The position numbers and the translations under genes were made by a program. This document shows positions 1-7,306 of a stretch of DNA of 38,404 nt, in pieces; within the stretch, counting starts at the first letter, position 1, and each line of letters starts with the position of its first letter. Under the pieces are notes generated by a model. It did not search any database and was not told where the DNA came from. It saw only the letters and a program-made list of their open reading frames with translations. Source of the stretch: Acidobacteriota bacterium (lineage in GTDB: Bacteria; Acidobacteriota; Vicinamibacteria; Vicinamibacterales; JAFNAJ01); NCBI GenBank assembly GCA_017860085.1, contig JAFNAJ010000003.1, positions 1-38,404 on the forward strand, in the 5' to 3' direction.

Positions 1-357
1 GAGGAGGACAAGCAGAAGCGCGAGCAGGTCGATACCCGCAACCGGGCGGACCAGGCGGTGTACACCGCCGAGCGGATGCTCCAGGATGCGGGCGACAAGT
101 TGTCGGCCGCAGAGAAGGAGCCGGTGCAGGCGGCCATCGACCGCCTCAAGCAGGCGCTCGAGCGCGACGACACGGCGGCGGTCAAGTCCGGCATGGATGC
201 GCTCACCAGCGCGCAGCACAAGGCGGCGGAGGCTCTCTACCGCCAGGCACAGGCCAGCGGACCTGAAGGGCCGTCGGCCGAGACCGGCGGGGGCAGTCGC
301 GACACGGCCCAGGGCGACGTGATCGACGCCGAGGTCGTGGACGAGGAGAAGAAGTAA
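1..357 (+). CDS. dnaK: Chaperone DnaK (Hsp70), C-terminal end only
   Basis: The window opens inside this gene; the open frame runs from base 1 to the TAA at 355-357, giving 118 residues. The visible part is the helical lid of the Hsp70 substrate-binding domain. It shows the family pattern EEDKQKREQVDTRN followed by a charged helix ending in KLSAAEKEPV. The disordered tail is rich in G, S and E and ends in DAEVVDEEKK, the usual acidic DnaK end. DnaK binds unfolded polypeptides in an ATP-driven cycle with DnaJ and GrpE. The dnaJ gene follows after 6 bases, so the two are almost certainly co-transcribed. The ATPase domain and the promoter, where an HspR operator would be expected, lie upstream of the window. 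Confidence 0.95.
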   Translation, partial: EEDKQKREQVDTRNRADQAVYTAERMLQDAGDKLSAAEKEPVQAAIDRLKQALERDDTAAVKSGMDALTSAQHKAAEALYRQAQASGPEGPSAETGGGSRDTAQGDVIDAEVVDEEKK

Positions 358-363
358 GGACCC

Positions 364-1440
364 ATGGACTGCTACGTCGTGCTCGGGCTTCGCCGAGAGG
401 CGACCGTAGACGAGATCAAGCGGGCCTATCGGCGGCTGGCGCGGAGATACCACCCGGGCATCAACCCGGGAGACCGCGAGGCTGCCGAGCGCTTCCAGCT
501 CGTCTCGGAAGCCTACGAGACGCTCGTCGATCCCGAGCGGCGTCGGCGGTACGACACCCAGGGCGGAGCCGCGCCCCCGCAGGCCGAGTCGCGGTTCGCG
601 TTCGCGGGGTTCGACTTCTCGGCCAGCGCGGACGGGACCGCGGCGTACTCGTTTGGCGAGCTGTTCGCCGACGCGTTGCACGGGTCGCGTTCGCGCGAGC
701 CCGAGCGTGGGGCCGATCTCTACCTCGAGGTCGCCCTGGCCTTCGAGGAGGCGGCGCGAGGTGCCCGTCGCACCGTGAGGCTCAGCCGACTCGAATCGTG
801 CGCGCCGTGCGGCGGCCGAGGGTTTCTGGCGGGGCCCGACGTGGCGTGTGCCACGTGCGAAGGGCGAGGGGAGATCCGCGGCGTCCGCGGGCACATGGTG
901 TTTGCCAGGACCTGCCCGAGTTGCGGCGGCGCGGGGCGCGTGCGTCATCACGCGTGCGGCGCCTGTGGGGGTGAGGGAGTCGGCGCGCACACCGGAACGG
1001 TCACCATCGACGTGCCTGTCGGCATCGCCGACGGCGCGCAGTTCTCGGTGGCCCGTGAGGGGCACGCCGGCCGGTACGGTGGGCAGCCGGGCGACCTCCG
1101 GGTGGCCGTGCGCGTGCTGCCGCATCGGTATTTCAGGCGGGATGGCGACGACCTGCTCGTCGAGGTTCCCGTCGCGGTGTACGAAGCGGCGCTCGGCGCG
1201 CGCATCGATGTGCCGACCCTCGAGGGCGTCGCCTGGCTCAGGATTCCGCCAGGGACGCAGTCGGGACGGACCTTCCGGATGCGTGAGCACGGCTTACCCA
1301 CGCGCGGCGGGCGACGCGGTGATCTCCTGGTGACCGTTCGCCTCGCGCTGCCCGACGTGCTCGACGAGCGGTCGAAGGCGCTGATGCACGAGTTTGCGGA
1401 GCGCAATCCGGGAAACGTGCGTGCGGGACTGCACACGTAG
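364..1440 (+). CDS. dnaJ: DnaJ-type co-chaperone with altered HPD motif
   Basis: Class A DnaJ (Hsp40), 358 residues. The J-domain covers about residues 1-65, followed by a short G/F-rich stretch (about 70-105). The zinc domain (about 140-205) has all four CxxCxGxG repeats: CAPCGGRG, CATCEGRG, CPSCGGAG and CGACGGEG. Two C-terminal substrate-binding beta domains follow. The protein should deliver clients to DnaK and stimulate its ATPase. The oddity is residues 30-32, which read His-Pro-Gly (cac ccg ggc, 451-459) where the family has His-Pro-Asp. The Asp is essential for ATPase stimulation in characterised J-proteins, so activity toward DnaK may be altered. The rest of the J-domain (helix II RAYRRLARRYH, helix III AAERFQLVSEAYETL) looks intact. 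It lies between dnaK and hspR, the usual HspR-type operon order. Confidence 0.93.
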   Translation: MDCYVVLGLRREATVDEIKRAYRRLARRYHPGINPGDREAAERFQLVSEAYETLVDPERRRRYDTQGGAAPPQAESRFAFAGFDFSASADGTAAYSFGELFADALHGSRSREPERGADLYLEVALAFEEAARGARRTVRLSRLESCAPCGGRGFLAGPDVACATCEGRGEIRGVRGHMVFARTCPSCGGAGRVRHHACGACGGEGVGAHTGTVTIDVPVGIADGAQFSVAREGHAGRYGGQPGDLRVAVRVLPHRYFRRDGDDLLVEVPVAVYEAALGARIDVPTLEGVAWLRIPPGTQSGRTFRMREHGLPTRGGRRGDLLVTVRLALPDVLDERSKALMHEFAERNPGNVRAGLHT

Positions 1441-1503
1441 CGACCGGGCACGCCGGTCCGCGCGTCGGAAGGCAGCCGGCGACAGGTGACGAGCGAGAGG
1501 GTG

Positions 1504-1944
1504 ATGGCCAGACGGCGCGCAGCGGCAACGGGCAAGCCCTACTACATGATCAGCGCGGTGGCGCAGCGGTACGGGATTCACCCGCAGACGCTGCGGATGT
1601 ACGAGCGGGAGGGTCTGCTCACGCCCTCGCGGACCGACGGGAACACCCGGCTCTACTCCGATGAGGACCTCGAACGTCTCGAAACGATCCTCTCGCTGAC
1701 GCGTGATCTCGGCGTCAACCTCGCCGGGGTCGAGATCATCCTGAACATGCGGTCGAAGATCGAGCAGATGCAGCGAGAGGTCAACGAGTTCATGGCGTAC
1801 GTGAAGGCGGAGCTGGCCAAGGGCCTCGGCGACTGGGAGCAACGGCTGAACACCGCCTTGGTGAAGTCGTCGCCGGCACCGCTCGCGCGACCGGCGAGCA
1901 GCGCAACGCCACCACCGGACGGATCATCGAAGCCTCGCCGTTGA
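1504..1944 (+). CDS. hspR: MerR-family heat-shock repressor HspR
   Basis: A 146-residue MerR-type regulator. The winged helix-turn-helix (about residues 14-75) contains YMISAVAQRYGIHPQTLRMYEREGL and then RLYSDEDLERL, typical of HspR. A coiled-coil dimerisation helix follows (residues about 95-125), and the tail is Pro/Ala/Ser-rich. HspR represses dnaK operons at HAIR inverted repeats and, in actinobacteria, uses DnaK as co-repressor. Its position just after dnaJ supports the same feedback circuit here. ATG 1504 was chosen because a GAGAGG sits at 1495-1500, although the spacing is short. In-frame GTGs at 1486 and 1501 are alternatives. No metal- or drug-binding cysteines are seen, which argues against other MerR classes. 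Confidence 0.9.
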   Translation: MARRRAAATGKPYYMISAVAQRYGIHPQTLRMYEREGLLTPSRTDGNTRLYSDEDLERLETILSLTRDLGVNLAGVEIILNMRSKIEQMQREVNEFMAYVKAELAKGLGDWEQRLNTALVKSSPAPLARPASSATPPPDGSSKPRR

Positions 1945-1968
1945 GCCGGGCCGCGATTCGGCTATGAT
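1941..1968 (+). promoter_or_regulatory. Candidate sigma-70-type promoter for the DnaC-like gene
   Basis: TTGAGC (1941-1946) and TATGAT (1963-1968) are separated by 16 bases and lie 18 bases before the ATG at 1986. The -35 element overlaps the hspR stop codon. The match to consensus is good, but no start-site data are available. Confidence 0.45.
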
Positions 1969-1985
1969 GTGGCGTCGAGCGCCGC

Positions 1986-2837
1986 ATGAGCTGTCCCCTG
2001 TGTGATGACACCGGCTGGAGAACTGTCGAGGCCGACAGCCGACGGCGTGTCGTGCGCTGCGACTGCTGGCGAGAGGGGCTCGCGTCGCGCCTGCTCGCCG
2101 ACGCGCGCATCCCGCGCCGCTATCAGCACTGCACGCTCGACAACTTCGTGACCTACGGCAACGAGTCGCTCGAGCGCGGTGTCGCGCACGCGCGCCGTCT
2201 CGCCGACGAGTTTCCTGCCCCCGACCGGGGGCTGTTCCTGTTGGGGCCGCCCGGCGTCGGCAAAACCCACCTGGCCGTCGCCGTCCTGAAGGCGGTCGTG
2301 CGCACCAAGGGGGCGCGCGGGCTCTACTACGACACGCGTGAGCTCCTGCGGGTGATTCGTCAGACCTACGACCCGGTGGTCAAGGCGAGCGAGAGCGAGG
2401 TGCTGCGCCCCGTCATGGAGGCCGACCTGCTCGTGCTTGACGATCTGGGAGCCGAGAAGACCTCGGAGTGGGTGGAAGAGACCCTCAACCTGATCGTCAA
2501 CACGCGCTACAGCGAGCGACGGACGACGGTCTTCACGTCGAACTACGACGACAAGCCCGACCCCACCGACCCGGATGCGCTGCTCTGTCGCATCGGCTTC
2601 CGCATGCGGTCGCGGCTCCACGAGATGTGCGAGTTCCTCGATCTCGATGGCGCCGACTACCGCGAGCTGCCGCCCAATGGCGGGCCCGAGGACCTCCAGG
2701 TGCTGTGGAAGCTGCGGAAGAGGCCCGTGCGCCGGGCGCTGCCGTCGAAGGCCGGTGCCCCGGCCAAGGCGCAGCTCCGCGACACCAGGGACGGGCGGCT
2801 CGACCTGAAGTGGCCGGGCGGGCGCGCCGGCACGTAG
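1986..2837 (+). CDS. DnaC/IstB-like AAA+ ATPase with N-terminal zinc ribbon
   Basis: 283 residues. The N-terminus has a small Cys cluster (C3, C6, C25, C27) that probably binds zinc. An AAA+ ATPase domain of the DnaC/DnaI/IstB class follows, with Walker A GPPGVGKT at 87-94, Walker B LLVLDDLG at about 148-155, and TSNYDD (sensor-1 region) near residue 180. The last 50 residues are basic and Ala/Gly-rich. Characterised relatives are helicase loaders (DnaC, DnaI) or transposition helpers (IstB). No transposase or insertion-sequence end is nearby, so a chromosomal replication or repair role is more plausible. A true helicase-loader function is inference. It has a plausible promoter of its own and is followed after 15 bases by hemW. 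Confidence 0.8.
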   Translation: MSCPLCDDTGWRTVEADSRRRVVRCDCWREGLASRLLADARIPRRYQHCTLDNFVTYGNESLERGVAHARRLADEFPAPDRGLFLLGPPGVGKTHLAVAVLKAVVRTKGARGLYYDTRELLRVIRQTYDPVVKASESEVLRPVMEADLLVLDDLGAEKTSEWVEETLNLIVNTRYSERRTTVFTSNYDDKPDPTDPDALLCRIGFRMRSRLHEMCEFLDLDGADYRELPPNGGPEDLQVLWKLRKRPVRRALPSKAGAPAKAQLRDTRDGRLDLKWPGGRAGT

Positions 2838-2852
2838 GCATCACACCCCCCC

Positions 2853-3998
2853 ATGGGTTCCCCAACGAGCGTCACGCCGCTCGCCGGTGTCTACGTCCAT
2901 GTGCCGTTCTGCAGCGCGATCTGCAACTACTGCAACTTCAACCGCGGCCTGCTCGATGCCGACCTGAAGCGGCGCTACGTCGCGGCGCTCGTGCGCCAGA
3001 TCGAGGAAGCGAGCGACGGCACGGGCGTCGACACGATCTACTTCGGTGGCGGCACGCCGTCGCTGCTGGCGGCCGAGGAGATCGAGGCCGTGATCGGCGC
3101 GTGCCGACGGGCGTTTGCGGTGGCTGGCGACGCGGAGGTCACGCTCGAGACCAACCCCGAGACGGTGGAGCCCGCGAGCCTCGATGGGTGGCGCGCGGCG
3201 GGCATCAACCGGCTCAGCCTCGGGGTGCAGTCGTTTCGCGACGACGAGCTGCGGCGCCTCGGCCGGATCCACGATGGGGCCCGAGCCCGGCGTGCGATCG
3301 ACGGCGCACGCGCGGCAGGTTTCGACAACCTGAGCCTCGATCTGATGATGTGGCTGCCAGGCCAGCAGGTCGCGGAGTGGTTCGAGTCGGTGGACGGCCT
3401 GGTGGCGGCTTCTCCTGACCACGCGTCGCTCTACATGCTCGAGCTCTATCCCGGCGCGCCGCTCCGCGACGAGATGGCGAGGAGCGGGTGGTCGCTCGCG
3501 CCCGACGAGGACGCGGCGGAGATGTACGTGGGCGGGTTCGAGCGGCTCGATCGGGCTGGCTTCGAGCAGTACGAGATCTCGAACGTGGCGCGGCCCGGGC
3601 ACCAGTCGCGCCACAACCTCAAGTACTGGACCGACGGCGAGTGGTTGGCCTTCGGGTGCGGGGCCCACGGCACCCGTGCCGGCACGCGCTGGCGCAACCT
3701 CCCGGCCACCGACGAGTACGTGGCGCGCGTCGAAGCGGGCGTGCCCGTCGTGGCCGAATCACGACGGCTGTCGCCGCACGACCGCTTCGTCGAAGCCATG
3801 ATCACAGGGCTTCGCCTGAGCCGCGGCATCGACCTCGACGAGGTGGCCGTGCGCTACGGCGTGGACGTGATGGCGACCTACGGTGACGAGCTGACCCCGG
3901 CCATGGAGGCTGGCCTGCTGGCGCTCGACGGTCGGGGCCTCCGCCTCAGCCGTCAGGGGATGCTCGTCGCCAACGAGATCTTTAGGGTTTTCGTTTAG
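2853..3998 (+). CDS. hemW: HemW-type radical SAM protein (heme chaperone family)
   Basis: 381 residues. The N-terminus has the radical SAM motif CxxxCxxC within VHVPFCSAICNYCNF (C20, C24, C27). The SAM-binding GGGTPS follows, then the HemN/HemW core and a C-terminal HemW domain with the HNLKYW stretch. HemW proteins were long annotated as oxygen-independent coproporphyrinogen oxidase. Characterised members bind heme and insert it into respiratory enzymes. HemN proper is longer and has an extra N-terminal segment that is missing here, so HemW is the better call. The neighbouring DnaC-like gene says nothing specific about function. Confidence 0.85.
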   Translation: MGSPTSVTPLAGVYVHVPFCSAICNYCNFNRGLLDADLKRRYVAALVRQIEEASDGTGVDTIYFGGGTPSLLAAEEIEAVIGACRRAFAVAGDAEVTLETNPETVEPASLDGWRAAGINRLSLGVQSFRDDELRRLGRIHDGARARRAIDGARAAGFDNLSLDLMMWLPGQQVAEWFESVDGLVAASPDHASLYMLELYPGAPLRDEMARSGWSLAPDEDAAEMYVGGFERLDRAGFEQYEISNVARPGHQSRHNLKYWTDGEWLAFGCGAHGTRAGTRWRNLPATDEYVARVEAGVPVVAESRRLSPHDRFVEAMITGLRLSRGIDLDEVAVRYGVDVMATYGDELTPAMEAGLLALDGRGLRLSRQGMLVANEIFRVFV

Positions 3999-4038
3999 GG
4001 AACGGTACGGTAGAGTATCGCCTCGCCGTCCGACCCGC

Positions 4039-4044
4039 AGGAGG
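4039..4044 (+). promoter_or_regulatory. Strong Shine-Dalgarno AGGAGG
   Basis: A perfect AGGAGG lies 7 bases before the ATG at 4052 and fixes that start. TAGAGT at 4011-4016 could be a weak -10 element, but no convincing -35 is present. Confidence 0.6.
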
Positions 4045-4051
4045 ATCCCAC

Positions 4052-4564
4052 ATGCGTTTCACATCGTCGAGCAGGCAGTCAACAGGGCGCCGCCTCGTGC
4101 TGGCGCTTGCGGTCGTCGTCGCGCTGGCCGGACTGGGCGCCTCAGCGTGGGCGCAGGAGGCACAGCAGCAGGCAGCCCCGCAACAGCAGCAGGCCGCTCC
4201 TGGCCTGACCTTCGGGACCGACGCCGGCATCATCTTCAACATGATCAAGCCGGACAAGACTGCCGACTTCGAAGGGATCATGGCGAAGGTCAAGGAAGCC
4301 CTGGCCAAGAGCGACAACCCGGTTCGCAAGCAGCAGGCGGCCAGCTGGAAGGTGTTCAAGGTGCAGGAACCGGCGCCGAACGGCAACGTGTTCTACCTGT
4401 TCGTGATGGACCCCGCGGTGAAGGACGCCGACTACACGATCTCGAAGATCCTCTACGAGGCCTTCCCGACCGAAGTCCAGGCGATGTACAACACCTTGAA
4501 GGACTGCTACGCGGGCGGCGGTTCCAAGCTGTCGCTGCAGACCGTCCACCACTTCGGTCAGTAG
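4052..4564 (+). CDS. Small exported protein of unknown function
   Basis: 170 residues, not assigned to a family. A basic N-terminus and a hydrophobic core (about residues 15-33, LVLALAVVVALAGLGASAWA) form a Sec signal peptide, cleaved probably after AWA, before QEAQQQ. A Gln/Ala/Pro-rich linker (about 35-50) leads into a compact domain of about 115 residues. This has an FNMIKPDKTADFEGIMAKVKEAL helix and an NVFYLFVMDPAV strand, and the pattern suggests a small alpha/beta fold of the dimeric ferredoxin-like type. That fold guess is weak. The single Cys in the mature part argues against disulfides. The strong Shine-Dalgarno and a hairpin just downstream suggest a well-expressed, possibly monocistronic periplasmic protein. 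Confidence 0.75.
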   Translation: MRFTSSSRQSTGRRLVLALAVVVALAGLGASAWAQEAQQQAAPQQQQAAPGLTFGTDAGIIFNMIKPDKTADFEGIMAKVKEALAKSDNPVRKQQAASWKVFKVQEPAPNGNVFYLFVMDPAVKDADYTISKILYEAFPTEVQAMYNTLKDCYAGGGSKLSLQTVHHFGQ

Positions 4565-4581
4565 CACCACGTTTCTGGCCT

Positions 4582-4610
4582 CGGGCCCGCCACGTCTGGC
4601 GGCGGGCCCG
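4582..4610 (+). terminator. Candidate terminator hairpin after the exported protein
   Basis: CGGGCCCGCC (4582-4591) and GGCGGGCCCG (4601-4610) form a perfect 10-bp stem with a 9-base loop, 17 bases after the stop codon. There is no run of T, so it is either a poor intrinsic terminator or an mRNA-stabilising 3' hairpin. Confidence 0.5.
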
Positions 4611-4709
4611 GCACGGCCTTCTGCAGTTGAGCGTCGGGCAGCCGCTCGACGCGACCCAGTCCTCCCTGCCTCTGCGTTCCGACGAAACGCGCCGACCGCG
4701 TCGACGCTG

Positions 4710-4718
4710 TGCTAGAGT
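4710..4718 (+). promoter_or_regulatory. Possible extended -10 element for the acyl-CoA dehydrogenase
   Basis: TGC TAGAGT (4710-4718) lies 24 bases before the ATG at 4743, in a 178-base gap that otherwise holds only the upstream hairpin. No clear -35 is seen. It matches TATAAT at 4 of 6 bases, so this is tentative. Confidence 0.3.
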
Positions 4719-4742
4719 CGTGAGGTTGTCGCTCGGGGTGTC

Positions 4743-5885
4743 ATGGATTTCAGGCTGACGGACGCGCAGCAGATCCTCCGCCGCAGCATGCGCGAGTTCG
4801 CGGAGGCCGAGATGGGGCCTCACGTGATGCGGTGGGACGAGGCTCAGCAGTTCCCCTTCGAGCTCGTGCCGCGTCTGGCCGAACTGGGCCTGCTCGGCAT
4901 CCAGTTTCCCGAGCAGTACGGCGGCGCCCACATGTCGGCCATCGACTACTGCCTGTGCATCGAGGAGCTGGCGCGGGTGTGCCCCGCGATCGCGCTCTCG
5001 GTGGCCGCGCACAACGGGCTCGGGGCGGCGCACATCTACCTGTTCGGCACCGAGGCCCAGAAGACCCGATTCCTGACGCCACTGGCCAGGGGCGAGATGC
5101 TTGCGGCGTGGGGACTCACCGAACCAACGGCCGGGAGCGACGCGGCCGGCACCCGCACGGTGGCCGTGCGGGACGGCGACGGCTGGCGCATCAACGGCTC
5201 GAAGACGTTCACGACCCACGGGAGTGTCGGGGGGGTCATGGTGGCCATGGCCGTCACCGACCGGGCGCGCGGCAACCGAGGCATCTCGGCGTTCATCGTG
5301 CCCCGGGGCACCCCGGGGATGCGTCCGGGCAGGAAAGAGAACAAGCTCGGCTGCCGCGCGAGCGACACGAGCGAGGTCGTGTTCGAAGACTGCCGCGTGC
5401 CGCTCGATCACCTCCTGGGCGAGGAAGGGCAGGGCTTCATCAACGCCATGCAGGTGCTCGACGCGGGCCGGATCGGCATTGCCGCGCTCTCGGTGGGCCT
5501 GGCCCAGGGCGCGTACGAGGCCGCGCGCCGCTACGCCCTCGAGCGTCGCCAGTTCGGTCGCCCGATCGCCTCGTTCCAGGCCATTCAGTGGAAACTCGCC
5601 GATCTGGCCACGCGCATCGAGGCGGCGCGGCTGCTCACGTATCGAGCGGCCTACCTCAAAGATCGCGGATACGCGCGCACGACGCGCCAGTCGTCGATGG
5701 CCAAGCTGTACGCCAGCGAGGTGGCCGTCCGCGCCGCGGAGGAGTGCGTTCAGATCCACGGCGGGTATGGCTTCACGAAGGACTACCCCGCGGAGAAGTA
5801 CTTCCGCGATGTCAAACTGCTGACGATTGGCGAGGGGACGAGCGAGATTCAGCGGCTCGTCATCGCTCGCCAGCTGCTGGCGTGA
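4743..5885 (+). CDS. Acyl-CoA dehydrogenase
   Basis: 380 residues, the full length for a short/medium-chain flavin-dependent acyl-CoA dehydrogenase. It oxidises an acyl-CoA to the 2-enoyl-CoA and passes electrons to ETF. The helical N-terminal domain, middle beta domain (WGLTEPTAGSDA flavin/substrate segment at about 120-131) and C-terminal helical domain (RRQFGRPIASFQ) are all present. The catalytic Glu expected in the EGTSEIQ segment is present, preceded by Gly rather than the usual Tyr. The final base pairs overlap the start of the MeaB-epimerase gene (TGA 5883-5885, GTG 5882-5884). This points to co-translation and suggests a role in branched-chain or odd-chain acyl-CoA breakdown leading to propionyl-CoA. 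The exact substrate cannot be read from sequence. Confidence 0.9.
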   Translation: MDFRLTDAQQILRRSMREFAEAEMGPHVMRWDEAQQFPFELVPRLAELGLLGIQFPEQYGGAHMSAIDYCLCIEELARVCPAIALSVAAHNGLGAAHIYLFGTEAQKTRFLTPLARGEMLAAWGLTEPTAGSDAAGTRTVAVRDGDGWRINGSKTFTTHGSVGGVMVAMAVTDRARGNRGISAFIVPRGTPGMRPGRKENKLGCRASDTSEVVFEDCRVPLDHLLGEEGQGFINAMQVLDAGRIGIAALSVGLAQGAYEAARRYALERRQFGRPIASFQAIQWKLADLATRIEAARLLTYRAAYLKDRGYARTTRQSSMAKLYASEVAVRAAEECVQIHGGYGFTKDYPAEKYFRDVKLLTIGEGTSEIQRLVIARQLLA

Positions 5886-7261
5886 CCCCAACCCTTTCCG
5901 ATCGCATCGTGGCAGGCGACCCGCGCGCCATCGCGCGAGGCATCAGCCTGATCGAGGACGAGGCGCCCGAAGGCGCCGCGCTCGTGCGCCGCATCTTCGC
6001 GAGCACCGGGCGGGCCTACCTCATCGGGGTGACGGGGCCGCCGGGCGCGGGCAAGAGCACGCTGGTCGATCGCCTCACGGCCGAACTGCGCACCGATGGA
6101 CGAACGGTCGGGATCGTGGCCGTCGATCCCACCAGCCCGTATTCCGGCGGGGCGATTCTTGGCGACAGGGTCCGGATGCAGTCGCACGCAGCCGACCCCG
6201 GCGTGTTCATCCGGAGCATGGCGACGCGGGGGCACCTCGGGGGCCTGGCCAGGGCGACGAGCGAGGCGGCGCTCGTCCTCGACGCGGCCGGCAAGGACGT
6301 GGTCCTGATCGAGACCGTGGGGGTCGGCCAGGACGAGGTCGACATCGTGCGGACGGCCGATGTCTCGATCGTCACCGTCGTGCCGGGGACGGGCGACGAT
6401 GTGCAGGCGATCAAGGCGGGGATCATGGAGATCGCCGACATCTTCGTGGTGAACAAGGCCGACCGCGAAGGCGCCGACCGCATGGCCGCCGCGATCGAGG
6501 CGATGCTGGCGCTGCAGCACTGGGAGCCCGGCGAGTGGAAGCCGCCGGTTCTCCAGACGGAAGCCACGGCCGGCAAGGGCATCAGGGCCCTCCTCGAAGC
6601 CATCGAGGCGTTCCGGCGTCACCAGGCCTCCTCGGGAGAGGTCCGTCAGCGCGACCGCGCCGAGTTCAGGCTCCGCGAACTGCTCGCGCACCGGTTCGTG
6701 CAGCACGTGGAGCAGCGTGTCCTCGAGCCCGGCGAGCTCGGGCACGTCCTCGACGAGATCGCCGAGCGCGTGGTCGACCCGTATACGGCCGCCGACGAGA
6801 TTCTGCGCCGCACGCTGGGTGCAGCGAACGCGGGCCGGCAGCCCGAGGGACCGCGCGCGCGTCTCGACCATGTGGGCATCGCGGTGGCTGACCCAGCCCA
6901 GGCGCTGGCGTTCTATCGAGACGCGCTGGGGTTGGACGTGCACGCGTCCGAGGACGTCGGGTCCCAGCGCGTCCGGGCGCACTTCCTGTCGGCGGGATCG
7001 GCAGCGCTGGAACTCCTCGAAGCCACGGCCGAGGACTCGGCCATCGCGAAGTTCGTGGCCCGGCGCGGGCCTGGTCTCCACCACATCACGTTCGAGGTCG
7101 ACGACATCGTGGCCGCGCTCGCGCGCCTCAAGGCGCGGCAGGTGAAGCTCATCGACGAGTCACCGCGCCCAGGTGCCGAGGCCTGCCTGGTGGCGTTCGT
7201 CCACCCGTCGAGCGCCCACGGTGTCCTCGTCGAGTTGAAACAGCGACCGGCGAGCGCGTAG
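5882..7261 (+). CDS. Fusion of MeaB GTPase and methylmalonyl-CoA epimerase
   Basis: 459 residues from GTG 5882. Residues about 1-310 are a MeaB/ArgK G3E-type GTPase with P-loop GPPGAGKS at 52-59, VDPTSPYSGGAILGDRVRM, the ETVGVGQDEVD switch region and VNKAD base recognition. MeaB guards the B12-dependent methylmalonyl-CoA mutase during cofactor loading. After a short Gly/Pro/Arg linker (about 311-325), residues about 327-455 are a vicinal-oxygen-chelate domain matching methylmalonyl-CoA epimerase. The three expected metal ligands are present: His330 in LDHVGIAV, a His in GLHHITFEV and a Glu in VLVELKQ. One polypeptide would therefore carry both accessory activities of the propionyl-CoA to succinyl-CoA route. 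The mutase itself is not in the window. The reading frame shows no sign of frameshift at the join. Confidence 0.9.
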   Translation: MTPTLSDRIVAGDPRAIARGISLIEDEAPEGAALVRRIFASTGRAYLIGVTGPPGAGKSTLVDRLTAELRTDGRTVGIVAVDPTSPYSGGAILGDRVRMQSHAADPGVFIRSMATRGHLGGLARATSEAALVLDAAGKDVVLIETVGVGQDEVDIVRTADVSIVTVVPGTGDDVQAIKAGIMEIADIFVVNKADREGADRMAAAIEAMLALQHWEPGEWKPPVLQTEATAGKGIRALLEAIEAFRRHQASSGEVRQRDRAEFRLRELLAHRFVQHVEQRVLEPGELGHVLDEIAERVVDPYTAADEILRRTLGAANAGRQPEGPRARLDHVGIAVADPAQALAFYRDALGLDVHASEDVGSQRVRAHFLSAGSAALELLEATAEDSAIAKFVARRGPGLHHITFEVDDIVAALARLKARQVKLIDESPRPGAEACLVAFVHPSSAHGVLVELKQRPASA

Positions 7262-7306
7262 CTCGGGGCCGCGCATGGTGTCCTCGTCTTCAGCCGTCAC
7301 AGCGTC

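Noticed and set aside
4147..4758. Frame of 203 codons overlapping the small exported protein and the intergenic gap
   Set aside because: It lies mostly in a second frame of a well-supported gene and runs through the terminator-like hairpin.
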